Part shown: piece by piece, positions 51,934-60,517 of the stretch
Position numbering within the stretch: position 1 is the first letter of the stretch
How the letters are laid out: every line of letters starts with the position of its first letter
NCBI RefSeq assembly: GCF_015694735.1
Contig: NZ_JADQDP010000001.1
Location: 806,001-870,000 of the forward strand
Length of the DNA stretch: 64,000 nucleotides
Direction: 5' to 3'
DNA from: Hymenobacter properus
Lineage (GTDB): Bacteria; Bacteroidota; Bacteroidia; Cytophagales; Hymenobacteraceae
Position numbers and translations under genes: made by a program
The notes under the pieces: model-generated
Told to the model about the DNA's origin: nothing
Database searches by the model: none
What the model saw: only the letters and a program-made list of their open reading frames with translations

Positions 51934-51963
51934 TTGCGTTACAAAGTACCTACCATACATTTG
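51934..51963 (+). promoter_or_regulatory. Consensus Bacteroidota promoter for padR-pspC
   Basis: TTG (51934-51936), 19-nt spacer, TACATTTG (51956-51963): both -33 and -7 boxes fit. The start site would fall near 51970, giving a leader of about 30 nt before the ATG at 51999. Confidence 0.75.
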
Positions 51964-51998
51964 TACTGTTTCTCACCCACTAGTAATTCGCAACGCCC

Positions 51999-52346
51999 AT
52001 GAAACTCGAGAACACCCAGGTTCAGATGCGCAAGGGAATCCTTGAGTTCTGCATCCTGGAAATCATCGCCCGCGGCGAAGCCTACGCCTCCGACATGCTG
52101 GAGGAGCTGACTTCGGCCCGCATGATAGTGGTGGAGGGCACGCTCTACCCGCTGCTCACCCGCCTCAAAAACGCCGCCCTGCTCGACTATGTGTGGAAGG
52201 AAAGCACCAGCGGCCCGCCCCGCAAATACTACACCCTGACCGACACCGGCCGCCAGTTCCTCGACGAACTGCGCGACACCTGGGAGGAAATGGCCACCTC
52301 GGTCGGTATCATCCGGCATACGGCACCCCCTAAGTCCGCCGCCTGA
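51999..52346 (+). CDS. PadR family transcriptional regulator
   Basis: A 115-residue winged-helix regulator: MRKGILEFCILEIIARGEAYASDMLEEL, then VEGTLYPLLTRLKNAALLDY and the wing RKYYTLTDTGR. The C-terminal helix is short, as in the small PadR subgroup. It is followed after 60 bp by a PspC gene; PadR-PspC pairs are a standard Bacteroidota envelope-stress layout. A palindrome upstream suggests autoregulation. Confidence 0.93.
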   Translation: MKLENTQVQMRKGILEFCILEIIARGEAYASDMLEELTSARMIVVEGTLYPLLTRLKNAALLDYVWKESTSGPPRKYYTLTDTGRQFLDELRDTWEEMATSVGIIRHTAPPKSAA

Positions 52347-52406
52347 TTTCACCTTCTTTTTCCTTCCCACTCACCGCATTAAACGGCCGTTTTTCAGCCC
52401 TTTATC

Positions 52407-55106
52407 ATGAAAAAGAACATCAGCATCAACCTCCAAGGCATCATCTTCCACATCGAGGAAGACGGTTTTGAGGTGCTCAGCCGCTACCTGGCCGAGGTGA
52501 AGGCGCACTTCGCCAACTACCGCGGCCACGAAGACATCGTGTCCGACATCGAGGGCCGCATTGCCGAGCTGTTTTCGGTGCGCCTTTCGCCCATGCAGCA
52601 GGTCATTACGATTGATGACGTGAACGCCATGGTGGCCAAGATGGGCCGCGTGAGCGACTTCGCCACCGACGACCTCGACGCCGAAGACGTAGAGGAAACC
52701 GCCACCGCCGGCCGCGCCAGCGCCTTTGGCCCCGAGGGTGCGTTTGGCACCAAAGGCCCCTTTGGCCCCGAAGGTACGTTTGGCCGCAAGGGTCCTTTCG
52801 GCCCTGAGGGTGCTTTCGGCCCCGGCGCCGCGGCTGCCGATGCCGCCCCTGCTGAGCCCAAGCGCCTGTACCGCGACATGGCCCACCGCAAAATTGCCGG
52901 CGTGGCCGCAGGCATGGCCCAGTACTTCGCCGTGAACCCGGTGTGGGTGCGCCTGGGCTGGATTGCCCTGGTGTTCATCCTGCCCGGCTTGTTCGGTGCC
53001 CTCAACTTCACCCGTGGCGACAACCACATTCATTTCGGCGGCTGGGCCTTCCTGGCCTACGTCATCCTCTGGATTTTGCTGCCCAAGCGCTACGACGCTC
53101 CTGCTCCTACCGATGCCATGCTGAACCAGGGCCCCCTGGCCGGCCGCAAGCTGTTTCGCGACACCGGTAGCGCTAAAATTGCCGGCGTGGCTGCGGGCCT
53201 GGGCGCCTACTTCAACATCGACGTGACGCTGGTGCGCGTGCTGCTACTGGCCGGCTTGTTTGCCGGGGGCTTCACGCTCATGCTCTACATCATCTTGTGG
53301 ATAGTCTTGCCCGAGGCCAAAACGGTCTCGGACAAGCTGCGCATGCGGGGCGACGACATTACGCTGGAAAGCTTCGACAGCAGCGCCCGCAACAACGCCT
53401 TCGCCGATGGCACTGCGACGACGAACCGCCCCGTGGGCGCCTTCGTGGAAGACGCCGCCCGCAACCTGCGCCCTGCCGTGAACTTCGTGGGCTCGTCCAT
53501 CCGCATCATCGCCGGCATCCTGCTCACCATGGTTGGGTTCGGCTGCTTGGTGGCGCTGGCCATTGCCTTGGGCGCCGGCATCGGCCTGCTGCCGCAGTCG
53601 CAAAGCATTGTGGTGGGCGATGCCCCGGCGCACGTGATGCTGAACGGCGTGCCCGGCTGGGGCCTGCTGGCCGGATTCCTGGTGCTGGCCATTCCGGCGC
53701 TGTCCTTGCTGCTGAGCGGCCTGAACCTGCTGTTCCGCATTTCCATCATGCCCCGCACCGTGAGCTTGTCCTTGCTGGGGCTGTGGCTGCTGAGCGTGGT
53801 GGGCCTGGTGTCCGTTATTGCCCAGCAAAGCCGTGAATTCCAGTACGAAACCACGGTAGAACAGTCGGAGCGCTACCCCCAGATTACCACCCCGGTGATT
53901 ATGCTGGACCGCCGCCATGTGGACCGGCAGTGGGAACAGCACGTGGGCCTGCGCATCGTGGGTGTGGATAGCGGCAAGACCGTAGAAGTGCTGCGCACCA
54001 TGGGCGCCCACGGCGCCACCGAAGAAGTGGCCCGTCGCAACGCCCTCACCACCATCGACTACACCATCCGGACCAGCGGCGACTCTTCGCTGGTGCTCGA
54101 CGACCATTTCTCCTTCCTGCCCGACGCCAAGTACCGCCGCCAGGAGCTCACCGTGACCCTGCGCTTGCCCCGCGACCGCACCTTCCGCCTGAGCCGCGAC
54201 TTTGCTTACGACCTGCTGGGCGACGAGGACTTCGTGAACGACCGACGCCCCGAAGACCCCGAAACGCACCGCTACCGCCTGCGCGGCAACAAGCTGGAGT
54301 GCATTGCCTGCACCGACGAGCAACTCGGCCGCGACGAAGACGAGGACGACTCCGACGTGAACATCAACATTGACGCTGATAACGACGAAGGCGACAACAA
54401 CGACGAGGACAACAACCGCGGGGCCACGGCCTTCAGCACCGACCTGAACAGCTACGGCCCCGACCGCCGCACGTTCCAGGAAACCGGCTTCACCCGGGTG
54501 AGCGCCGTGGGTGGCTACCGCGTGGTGATTCGGCGCGGCGACAGCTTCAAAATCGAAGCCGGCGGCGACAAGGACGTGCTGAACGACCTGCGCGTGGAGC
54601 TGGAAGGCAACGAGTTGCAAATCAAGCCCCGCACCACCAGCGGCTCCTTCCTGGGCCGCAACTGGAACCACAACGAGCGCAAAGCCCTCATCCGCATCGA
54701 GATGCCCGCGGTGGAGCGCCTGGAGCTGGCCGGCGGCATCACGGCCGACCTCGGCGGCTTCGAGCGCCAGGACCGGCTCGACATCACCCAGGCCGGCGCC
54801 ACCGCCCTGAACCTGAACGGCGACTACGGCACGCTCAAGATTGGGCAAGCCGGCGCCTGCCGCACCACCGCCACGGGCCACGCCGACGAGCTGTCGCTGG
54901 ACGCCGCCATGGCCTGCGAACTGGCCGCCGCCAACCTGCAGGCCCGCAACGCCGACATCGACCTGGCCGCTGCCTGCAAAGCCCGCGTGAACGTGACCGA
55001 ATCCTTGAAAGGCAACGCCGTGGGGGCCAGCTCCATTGCTTACAGCGGCAACCCGAAAAACGTAAAAGTGGAAACGGTGGGCGCTTCCAGCGTGAAACGC
55101 CTTTAA
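52407..55106 (+). CDS. PspC-domain membrane protein with DUF2807 (GIN) domain
   Basis: An 899-residue inner-membrane protein. Residues 1-100 are soluble (ISINLQGIIFHIEEDGFEVL). A linker of 11 uninterrupted Gly-X-Y triplets (108-140) follows. Two PspC domains (about 150-225 and 245-300; KIAGVAAGMAQYFAVNPVWVR, KIAGVAAGLGAYFNIDVTLVR) and three more helices (to about 470) come next. A periplasmic part has an acidic linker (DEDEDDSDVNI) and a C-terminal DUF2807 beta-solenoid (about 690-890). Such proteins are regulated with PadR and thought to sense or buffer envelope stress. Confidence 0.9.
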   Translation: MKKNISINLQGIIFHIEEDGFEVLSRYLAEVKAHFANYRGHEDIVSDIEGRIAELFSVRLSPMQQVITIDDVNAMVAKMGRVSDFATDDLDAEDVEETATAGRASAFGPEGAFGTKGPFGPEGTFGRKGPFGPEGAFGPGAAAADAAPAEPKRLYRDMAHRKIAGVAAGMAQYFAVNPVWVRLGWIALVFILPGLFGALNFTRGDNHIHFGGWAFLAYVILWILLPKRYDAPAPTDAMLNQGPLAGRKLFRDTGSAKIAGVAAGLGAYFNIDVTLVRVLLLAGLFAGGFTLMLYIILWIVLPEAKTVSDKLRMRGDDITLESFDSSARNNAFADGTATTNRPVGAFVEDAARNLRPAVNFVGSSIRIIAGILLTMVGFGCLVALAIALGAGIGLLPQSQSIVVGDAPAHVMLNGVPGWGLLAGFLVLAIPALSLLLSGLNLLFRISIMPRTVSLSLLGLWLLSVVGLVSVIAQQSREFQYETTVEQSERYPQITTPVIMLDRRHVDRQWEQHVGLRIVGVDSGKTVEVLRTMGAHGATEEVARRNALTTIDYTIRTSGDSSLVLDDHFSFLPDAKYRRQELTVTLRLPRDRTFRLSRDFAYDLLGDEDFVNDRRPEDPETHRYRLRGNKLECIACTDEQLGRDEDEDDSDVNINIDADNDEGDNNDEDNNRGATAFSTDLNSYGPDRRTFQETGFTRVSAVGGYRVVIRRGDSFKIEAGGDKDVLNDLRVELEGNELQIKPRTTSGSFLGRNWNHNERKALIRIEMPAVERLELAGGITADLGGFERQDRLDITQAGATALNLNGDYGTLKIGQAGACRTTATGHADELSLDAAMACELAAANLQARNADIDLAAACKARVNVTESLKGNAVGASSIAYSGNPKNVKVETVGASSVKRL
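52725..52829 (+). repeat. Collagen-like Gly-X-Y coding repeat
   Basis: 18-nt units encode F-G-P-E-G-A / F-G-T-K-G-P types, read as 11 perfect Gly-X-Y triplets with Phe every sixth residue and Glu alternating with Lys or Arg. Confidence 0.85.
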
Positions 55107-55193
55107 GCCAAAATTTTCTAGGTTAAGAATTTAATCGCAGGCAACCCTCCCCTCGTAAACAACATCTATCCTCCCGAAACCAAGAAGTCAGGC

Positions 55194-56633
55194 TTAGTTT
55201 GGTGAGTGAACGACGCCTCCTTCCGGAGCCAGCCCTTTGGCCGCCCCCTGCTGCAACAGGAAGGCCAAGGCTGGCTCCATTTCGTTTTTGATGGTTCCTT
55301 CCAGAATGGCTTCCATCACGGCTTCCTTCAGTTCGCCCACAGCGCGCGAGGGTTTCAGCCCGAAGGTTTGCATGATGATTTCGCCGGTGATGACGGGCTT
55401 GAAGTTGCGCAGGTGGTCTTTTTCTTCCACCTCCTTCAGCTTCTCTTCCACCTGCGTGAAGTTGCGCAGGTAGCGCTCCTTCTTCGTGTGGTCTTTGCTG
55501 GTGATGTCGGCCCGGCACAGGAGCATCAGGCGGTCAATGTCATCGCCGGCTTCGAACAACAGGCGGCGCACGGCCGAGTCCGTCACGGTTTCCTTCACCA
55601 GCGCGATGGGGCGCAGGTGCAGCCGCACCAGCTTCTGTACCATGCGCATCTCCTCGCCCAGCGGCAGTTTTAGGTCGGTGAAGATGCCGGGCACCCAGCG
55701 CGCGCCCTTGTCCTCGTGGCCGTGGAATGTCCAGCCCACCTTGGGGAAGTAGCGCTTGGTGGCGGGCTTGGCGATGTCGTGCAGCACGGCGGCCCAGCGC
55801 AGCCACAGGTCACCGCCGGCGTTGGCCACGTTGTCGAGCACCTGCAGGGTGTGGTAGAAATTGTCCTTGTGGGCGTGGTTGCCCACTTTTTCCACCCCGT
55901 GCAGCAGCGCCATCTTGGGGAAGATGAGCTGCAGCAGCCCCGTCTGAAACAGCAGCTTGAAGCCGTAGCTCGGCGTGGGCGACTCAATAATCTTGTTCAG
56001 CTCCACGGTGATGCGTTCCTGCGACACAATCTTGATTCGTTCCTTATTCCGAATGATGGCGTCGAAGGTGTCGGGCTCGATATCAAAGTTGAGCTGACTT
56101 GCAAAACGTATGGCGCGCATCATGCGCAACGGGTCGTCGGAGAAGGTAACATCGGGCCCCAGCGGCGTGCGGATGGTTTTGCCGGCCAGGTCCTTCATGC
56201 CCTCGTAGCGGTCCACCAGCTCGCCGAAGTTCTCGGGGTTGAGGCTGATGCCAAGGGCGTTGATGGTGAAGTCGCGGCGGGCCAGGTCTTCTTCCAGCGT
56301 GCCGGCTTCCACCTCGGGCTTGCGGCTTTCGGCGCGGTAGCTCTCCTTGCGGGCCCCCACAAATTCAATGTCGCCGGCCTCCTTGGTGGGCAGCATGGCC
56401 GTGCCGAAGTTTTTGAACACCTGCACCCGGCCGCGGCCTTTCAGCTTGGCGCCCACGGCCTGGGCCAGCGCAATGCCGTCGCCCACCGTCACCACGTCAA
56501 TGTCCTTGCTATCGCGCCTCAGCGCCAAATCCCGCACGTAGCCGCCGATGACGTAGGCAGGCTGGTTCAATTCAGCCGCGGCTTCGGCGATGGTTCGAAA
56601 AATGGGCAATTCGGGCAGTCGGGGCGTGTTCAT
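55194..56633 (-). CDS. cca: CCA tRNA nucleotidyltransferase / poly(A) polymerase family with HD domain
   Basis: A 479-residue class II nucleotidyltransferase. The polymerase beta-type head has GGYVRDLALRRDSKDIDVV (metal Asp44 and Asp46), then RRDFTINAL and the RFASQLNFDIE neck. An HD domain follows (AAVLHDIAKP, FHGHEDKGA). It probably adds or repairs the tRNA 3' CCA; bacterial poly(A) polymerases share the fold, so the exact role is an inference. The 78-codon extension upstream runs through repeat A3 and was rejected. Confidence 0.92.
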   Translation of the reverse strand: MNTPRLPELPIFRTIAEAAAELNQPAYVIGGYVRDLALRRDSKDIDVVTVGDGIALAQAVGAKLKGRGRVQVFKNFGTAMLPTKEAGDIEFVGARKESYRAESRKPEVEAGTLEEDLARRDFTINALGISLNPENFGELVDRYEGMKDLAGKTIRTPLGPDVTFSDDPLRMMRAIRFASQLNFDIEPDTFDAIIRNKERIKIVSQERITVELNKIIESPTPSYGFKLLFQTGLLQLIFPKMALLHGVEKVGNHAHKDNFYHTLQVLDNVANAGGDLWLRWAAVLHDIAKPATKRYFPKVGWTFHGHEDKGARWVPGIFTDLKLPLGEEMRMVQKLVRLHLRPIALVKETVTDSAVRRLLFEAGDDIDRLMLLCRADITSKDHTKKERYLRNFTQVEEKLKEVEEKDHLRNFKPVITGEIIMQTFGLKPSRAVGELKEAVMEAILEGTIKNEMEPALAFLLQQGAAKGLAPEGGVVHSPN

Positions 56634-56680
56634 GGGCGCAAAGGTCGGGGCTGACGGCAAAACGCGTCGTCCGCACCACT

Positions 56681-56872
56681 TGTCATTGCGAGTGAAGCGC
56701 AGCGAAACGCGGCAATCCGTCCTCTCGATACCAGACACTTTCTTATACCAGAAAGCCCCGGTACTGCGCAGTACCGGGGCTTTTTTTGCCTTTGTTACAA
56801 CATTATGCTGGTCGCCGAGAACAGGACGGATTGCTTCGTCTCCGCTTGATTCGCGGAATGCTCGCAATGACA
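56681..56872. repeat. Long inverted repeat, family A copy 3
   Basis: Outer ends TGTCATTGCGAG and CTCGCAATGACA pair, as do inner GCAATCCGTCCT and AGGACGGATTGC; the arm middles have diverged. A perfect 32-bp palindromic terminator sits inside. It ends 6 nt from the tsaC stop. Confidence 0.85.
56752..56790. terminator. Terminator inside repeat A3
   Basis: Perfect 32-bp palindrome around GCCCCGGTACTGC (56752-56783), followed by more T's. Confidence 0.82.
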
Positions 56873-56878
56873 GGCGCT

Positions 56879-57451
56879 TTACTCCCGCACCACTTCCAGC
56901 TTGCCGCCAGTTCCCAGCCGCACTACCCGCGAGGGCGCTACCCGCGTGTCGTCGTCCTGCCGCCAGTTCGCCACGTAATCCACCCCGCGCACGATGTAGG
57001 GGTCAACTTCCGTATAGACAGCGGGCGTGGGCTCTCCAGCCTTATTAGCTGAGGTGGAAACCAAGCCGTGGCCCAGCCGCCGCACCACTTTGTGGCAAAA
57101 CTCATCCTTAGGCAGGCGCAGGCCCACGGTGCCATCGGGCCCTATTAGGTCGGGCGCGAGGGCGCGGCTGGCGGGCAGGATGTAGGTGGTGGGCCGGGTA
57201 TCGGCGGCCATCATTGCCTCCAACTCATCGGGCACGTTGGTGGTGTAGCGCTTGAGCATGGCCCAGTCGGCCACCAGCACGATGCTGGGCTTGCCGGCTT
57301 CGCGGCCCTTTAGCTGGTACAGCTTTTTCACGGCCGGGGGTGCCTCGGCGTCGCAGCCCAGGCCCCACACGGTATCGGTGGGGTAAAGGATGACCTGCTG
57401 CAACAACAGGGCATCGATGGTGGCTTCTACTTCTTGTTGTAAACGGTTCAT
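56879..57451 (-). CDS. tsaC: L-threonylcarbamoyladenylate synthase (TsaC/Sua5 family)
   Basis: A 190-residue YrdC-type protein: makes threonylcarbamoyl-AMP from Thr, bicarbonate and ATP for tRNA t6A. Marks are ILYPTDTVWGLGCDA, KGREAGKPSIVLV, and the VSTSANKAGEPTP loop. It is the short form without the Sua5 C-terminal domain. The gene sits between cca and the epimerase on the same strand, separated from each by hairpin repeats. Confidence 0.93.
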   Translation of the reverse strand: MNRLQQEVEATIDALLLQQVILYPTDTVWGLGCDAEAPPAVKKLYQLKGREAGKPSIVLVADWAMLKRYTTNVPDELEAMMAADTRPTTYILPASRALAPDLIGPDGTVGLRLPKDEFCHKVVRRLGHGLVSTSANKAGEPTPAVYTEVDPYIVRGVDYVANWRQDDDTRVAPSRVVRLGTGGKLEVVRE

Positions 57452-57454
57452 AGG

Positions 57455-57545
57455 AAGTGTAGCGCGGACTCTGCGAGTCCGCGCATTGTTAAGGATTCAG
57501 AACAATGTCCGGATGATGCGCGGACTCGCAGAGTCCGCGCTACTT
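57455..57545. repeat. Double self-complementary repeat, family H
   Basis: Two 23-nt hairpins (57462-57484 and 57518-57540; GCGCGGACTC/GAGTCCGCGC) are also inverted copies of each other, and CATTGTT/AACAATG pairs between them, so a cruciform-like fold is possible. The right end meets the epimerase stop codon (CTA on this strand, 57540-57542). Confidence 0.88.
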
Positions 57546-57944
57546 GATGCTCTGGCACAGCTCTACCAGTACGCCAGCCGCGCTTTTCGGGTGCACAAAA
57601 CACACCAGCTTATTATCGGCCCCGCGCTTGGGCTCCTCGTTCAGCAGCACGAAGCCCTCCCCGCGCAGTCGCGCCATCTCGGTCCGGATGTCATCCACCT
57701 CAAAGGCCACGTGGTGAATGCCTTCGGGCTTTTTGCTCAGGAATTTCGTGATGGCGCTATCGGGCGAGGTGCCGGCCAGCAGCTCAATCTTAGAGCCACC
57801 CACCTGAAAGAAAACGGTGTCGACGGCTTCGCTAGCCACGTGCTCCTTCTTATAAGGTGCCGCGCCCAGCAGCGTGGTGTAGAGAGCGGTGGCGGCTTCG
57901 AGGTCGTGCACGGCCAGGCCGAGGTGTTCGAGGTTGGTGAGCAT
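57540..57944 (-). CDS. mce: Methylmalonyl-CoA epimerase
   Basis: A 134-residue glyoxalase-fold protein interconverting (2R)- and (2S)-methylmalonyl-CoA. The metal ligands fit: His in NLEHLGLAV, Glu in IELLAG, His in GIHHVAFEVDD, Glu near the end in VLVELCQ. It serves propionyl-CoA metabolism; no mutase gene is in the window. The start at 57944 (MLTNLEHLG) places the first ligand normally. Confidence 0.93.
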   Translation of the reverse strand: MLTNLEHLGLAVHDLEAATALYTTLLGAAPYKKEHVASEAVDTVFFQVGGSKIELLAGTSPDSAITKFLSKKPEGIHHVAFEVDDIRTEMARLRGEGFVLLNEEPKRGADNKLVCFVHPKSAAGVLVELCQSIK

Positions 57945-58060
57945 GGCTGAATAACTGAAAAATGGCTGCACAAAGGCTGCTGGTACCGAAAAAACCCGGT
58001 TTTGCCGAGTAATTCGGGCCCACGCCTAAAGTCAGCGCATTTCCTTATTTAGATTGTATC

Positions 58061-58068
58061 TACTTTTG
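58061..58068 (+). promoter_or_regulatory. -7 promoter box for the isc operon
   Basis: TACTTTTG is an exact TAnnTTTG about 94 nt before the iscS ATG, with no clear -33 TTG. Confidence 0.45.
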
Positions 58069-58161
58069 TGGGACCAAAGAAAACTGATTGCCCCCAAACC
58101 ATGTTCTAGCGGGGTATCAGCCTTTCGATTGGCTTCCCATTTGTCACTACTGCTGCGCTCC

Positions 58162-59376
58162 ATGCTCAAGCTTCCTATTTACCTCGACAACAACGCCACC
58201 ACCCCCCTCGACCCGCGGGTGCTGGAGGCCATGATGCCTTACCTGACCGACGTGTTCGGCAACGCCGCTTCGCGCAACCACCCCTTCGGCTGGGCCGCGG
58301 AGGAGGCCGTGGACTACGCCCGCGAGCAAATCGCCAAGCTCATCAACTGCGACGCCAAGGAAATCATCTTCACCTCGGGCGCTACCGAGTCGGATAACCT
58401 CGGCATCAAGGGCGTGTTTGAGATGTACAGCCAGAAGGGCAACCACATCATCACCGCCACCACCGAGCACAAAGCGGTGCTCGACACCTGCAAGCACATT
58501 GAGAAGCTTGGCGGCAAGGTGACCTACCTGCCCGTGAACGAGCAGGGCCTCATCAGCCTCGAAGAGCTGGAAGCCGCCATGACGCCCCAGACCATTCTGG
58601 TGACCATCATGTATGGCAACAACGAGACGGGCACCATCCAGCCCATCCGCGAAATCGCCAAAATCGCCCACGCGCACGGCGCCCTGTTCATGACGGATGC
58701 CACCCAGGCCGTGGGCAAAATCCCGGTTGATGTGATTGCCGACGGTATCGACATCATGGCTTTCTCGGGTCACAAAATCTACGGCCCCAAAGGCGTGGGC
58801 GCCCTCTACGTGCGTCGCAAGAACCCCCGGGTGAAAGTGACCGCCCAGATGGACGGCGGCGGCCACGAGCGCGGCATGCGCTCGGGCACCCTCAACGTAC
58901 CCGGCATCGTGGGCCTGGGCAAGGCCTGCGAAGTGGCCATGCAGGACATGGAAGCCGACACCGCCCGCCTCTCGGCCATGCGCGACCGCCTGGAGCGCGA
59001 GCTGCTGACCCTGGAGGAAAGCTACGTGAACGGCTCGCGTGAGCACCGACTGCCCCACGTCACGAACATCAGCTTCAAGTACGTGGAAGGCGAAGGCCTG
59101 ATGATGGGTGTGAAGGACCTGGCCGTATCCTCTGGCTCGGCCTGCACCAGCGCCAGCCTCGAGCCCAGCTACGTGCTCAAGGCCCTGGGCCTGAGCGACG
59201 ACCTGGCCCACAGCAGCCTGCGCTTCGGCCTGAGCCGCTTCACCACCGACGAGCAAATCGATTACGCCATCAACCACGTAAAAGAAGCCGTGACCAAGCT
59301 CCGCGAAATGTCGCCCCTGTGGGAGATGTTCAAGGAAGGCGTCGACCTCAGCAAGATTGAGTGGGCGGAACATTAA
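58162..59376 (+). CDS. iscS: Cysteine desulfurase IscS
   Basis: A 404-residue PLP enzyme giving sulfur for Fe-S assembly. Residues seen: the N-terminal [16 protein letters not shown], the PLP Lys205 ([10 protein letters not shown]) and the persulfide Cys328 in [15 protein letters not shown], a long active loop of the IscS group. The ATG at 58162 fits the family; the 36-codon TTG extension does not. First gene of the isc cluster; a word-type repeat separates it from iscU. Confidence 0.96.
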   Translation: MLKLPIYLDNNATTPLDPRVLEAMMPYLTDVFGNAASRNHPFGWAAEEAVDYAREQIAKLINCDAKEIIFTSGATESDNLGIKGVFEMYSQKGNHIITATTEHKAVLDTCKHIEKLGGKVTYLPVNEQGLISLEELEAAMTPQTILVTIMYGNNETGTIQPIREIAKIAHAHGALFMTDATQAVGKIPVDVIADGIDIMAFSGHKIYGPKGVGALYVRRKNPRVKVTAQMDGGGHERGMRSGTLNVPGIVGLGKACEVAMQDMEADTARLSAMRDRLERELLTLEESYVNGSREHRLPHVTNISFKYVEGEGLMMGVKDLAVSSGSACTSASLEPSYVLKALGLSDDLAHSSLRFGLSRFTTDEQIDYAINHVKEAVTKLREMSPLWEMFKEGVDLSKIEWAEH

Positions 59377-59470
59377 TTCAGTGAACAGTTATCACTGAGC
59401 AGTGAACAATATCGTTCTTATATGCTCATTTGAATAACTGCTCACTGTTCACTGCAAACTGTTAACTGAA
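59377..59470. repeat. Word-type inverted repeat, family G copy 3, between iscS and iscU
   Basis: Words such as AGTGAACAGT and its inverse occur in the left (59377-59408) and right (59435-59470) parts; the outer 14 bp pair with one mismatch, inner pairing is looser. It starts at the iscS stop and ends 6 nt before the iscU ATG. Confidence 0.75.
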
Positions 59471-59476
59471 AATAAA

Positions 59477-59887
59477 ATGGCTTACTCCGATAAAGTAATC
59501 GACCACTACAGCAACCCCCGCAACGTGGGCACGCTGGACAAAAGCAAAAAGAACGTAGGCACCGGCCTCGTGGGCGCCCCTGAGTGCGGCGACGTGATGC
59601 GCCTGCAAATTGAGGTGGACGAAGCCACCAATACCATTACCGACGCCAAGTTTAAGACCTTCGGCTGCGGCTCGGCCATCGCCTCGTCGTCGCTGGCGAC
59701 GGAGTGGCTGAAAGGCAAGACCGTGGACGAGGCTCTGGCCATCGACAACATGGAGATTGTGGAAGAGCTGGCTCTGCCGCCCGTGAAAATTCACTGCTCG
59801 GTGCTGGCCGAAGACGCCATCAAGTCGGCCATCTCGGACTACCGCGTGAAAAACGGCCTGCCCGCGCTGGAGCTGACGCACCACTAA
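59477..59887 (+). CDS. iscU: Fe-S scaffold protein IscU
   Basis: A 136-residue scaffold on which IscS and iron build [2Fe-2S] clusters. The three cluster cysteines are Cys37 (PECGD), Cys64 (FGCGSA) and Cys107 (HCSVLAEDA), with the Asp after Cys37. The LPPVKIHCS segment is the chaperone-binding LPPVK motif, although no hscA/hscB is in the window. It is flanked by two different hairpin repeats within the operon. Confidence 0.96.
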   Translation: MAYSDKVIDHYSNPRNVGTLDKSKKNVGTGLVGAPECGDVMRLQIEVDEATNTITDAKFKTFGCGSAIASSSLATEWLKGKTVDEALAIDNMEIVEELALPPVKIHCSVLAEDAIKSAISDYRVKNGLPALELTHH

Positions 59888-59901
59888 TCTGGTTTCCCCC
59901 T

Positions 59902-59987
59902 GTCATCCTGAGCGCAGCGAAGGACCTTGTCACCCGGAACAAAAAAAGTTCTGACTGGATAAGGTCCTTCGCTACGCTCAGGATGAC
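59902..59987. repeat. Long inverted repeat, family C, after iscU
   Basis: 27-bp arms (59902-59928 and 59961-59987; GTCATCCTGAGCGCAGCGAA type) match at 26 of 27 positions; an inner GAAC-A7-GTTC hairpin sits between. Core similar to families A and B. Confidence 0.9.
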
Positions 59988-60007
59988 GTTTTTTATTCAG
60001 TCACCCG

Positions 60008-60400
60008 ATGGATGAATTTGAAATTGCCCGCCTGCAGCGCGAGATTCAGCAGTACCTGGGGCTGACGGCCGAACAGCTGCGGTTTGAGTTTCGGCAGCTG
60101 GATGGCCTGACGCGGTTGGACCTGATTACGGTGAACCCGCGGCACCAGCAGAGCTTTCTGTTTCGCTACGAAACCGGGCGCGACCAAGTGGAATGCCTGC
60201 AGAAGATGCTGGACTACGTGAAGCGCTTCCGCGATACCGAAAGCTCTTACACCGTGCAATGGCGCAGCCCCGGCGACCGGGAGCTGCACACGTCCTACTT
60301 CCGGGCCCACAACGCCTACGAGGCGCTGGACAAGCTCTACTTCGGGCGCGACCTCAATGCCATTACGGTTTTCAGCGTGGTGCTGAACCCTAGCTCTTAA
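60008..60400 (+). CDS. Unknown protein encoded within the isc cluster
   Basis: A 130-residue soluble protein with genome-typical codon use: MDEFEIARLQREIQQYLGL, a conserved-looking NPRHQQSFLFRYE, DYVKRFRDTESSYTVQW and YFRAHNAYEALDKLYFGRD. It has one Cys and no metal-binding pattern. No family recognised. Placement between iscU and iscA suggests a role near Fe-S assembly, but the flanking hairpin and 117-bp gap to iscA weaken that. Alternative: an unrelated passenger. Confidence 0.72.
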   Translation: MDEFEIARLQREIQQYLGLTAEQLRFEFRQLDGLTRLDLITVNPRHQQSFLFRYETGRDQVECLQKMLDYVKRFRDTESSYTVQWRSPGDRELHTSYFRAHNAYEALDKLYFGRDLNAITVFSVVLNPSS

Positions 60401-60517
60401 GCTTTTAGACGGATTGAAGGGAATTGGTGAACAAAGCCTTGGGCTAGCTTGTTTATAATCTATCTAAATTGCACCTTGATTTAACTATTTGAGCGGGCTC
60501 ACCCCTCTCCCACTGCC

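Larger units (their letters stand above)
51622..51998. other. Divergent porV2-padR intergenic region
   Basis: 377 bp without a gene. The porV2-proximal half is GC-rich and featureless. The padR-proximal part (51845-51965) is strongly AT-rich and holds a perfect 24-bp palindrome and a consensus promoter, listed separately. No promoter for porV2 was recognised. Confidence 0.7.
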
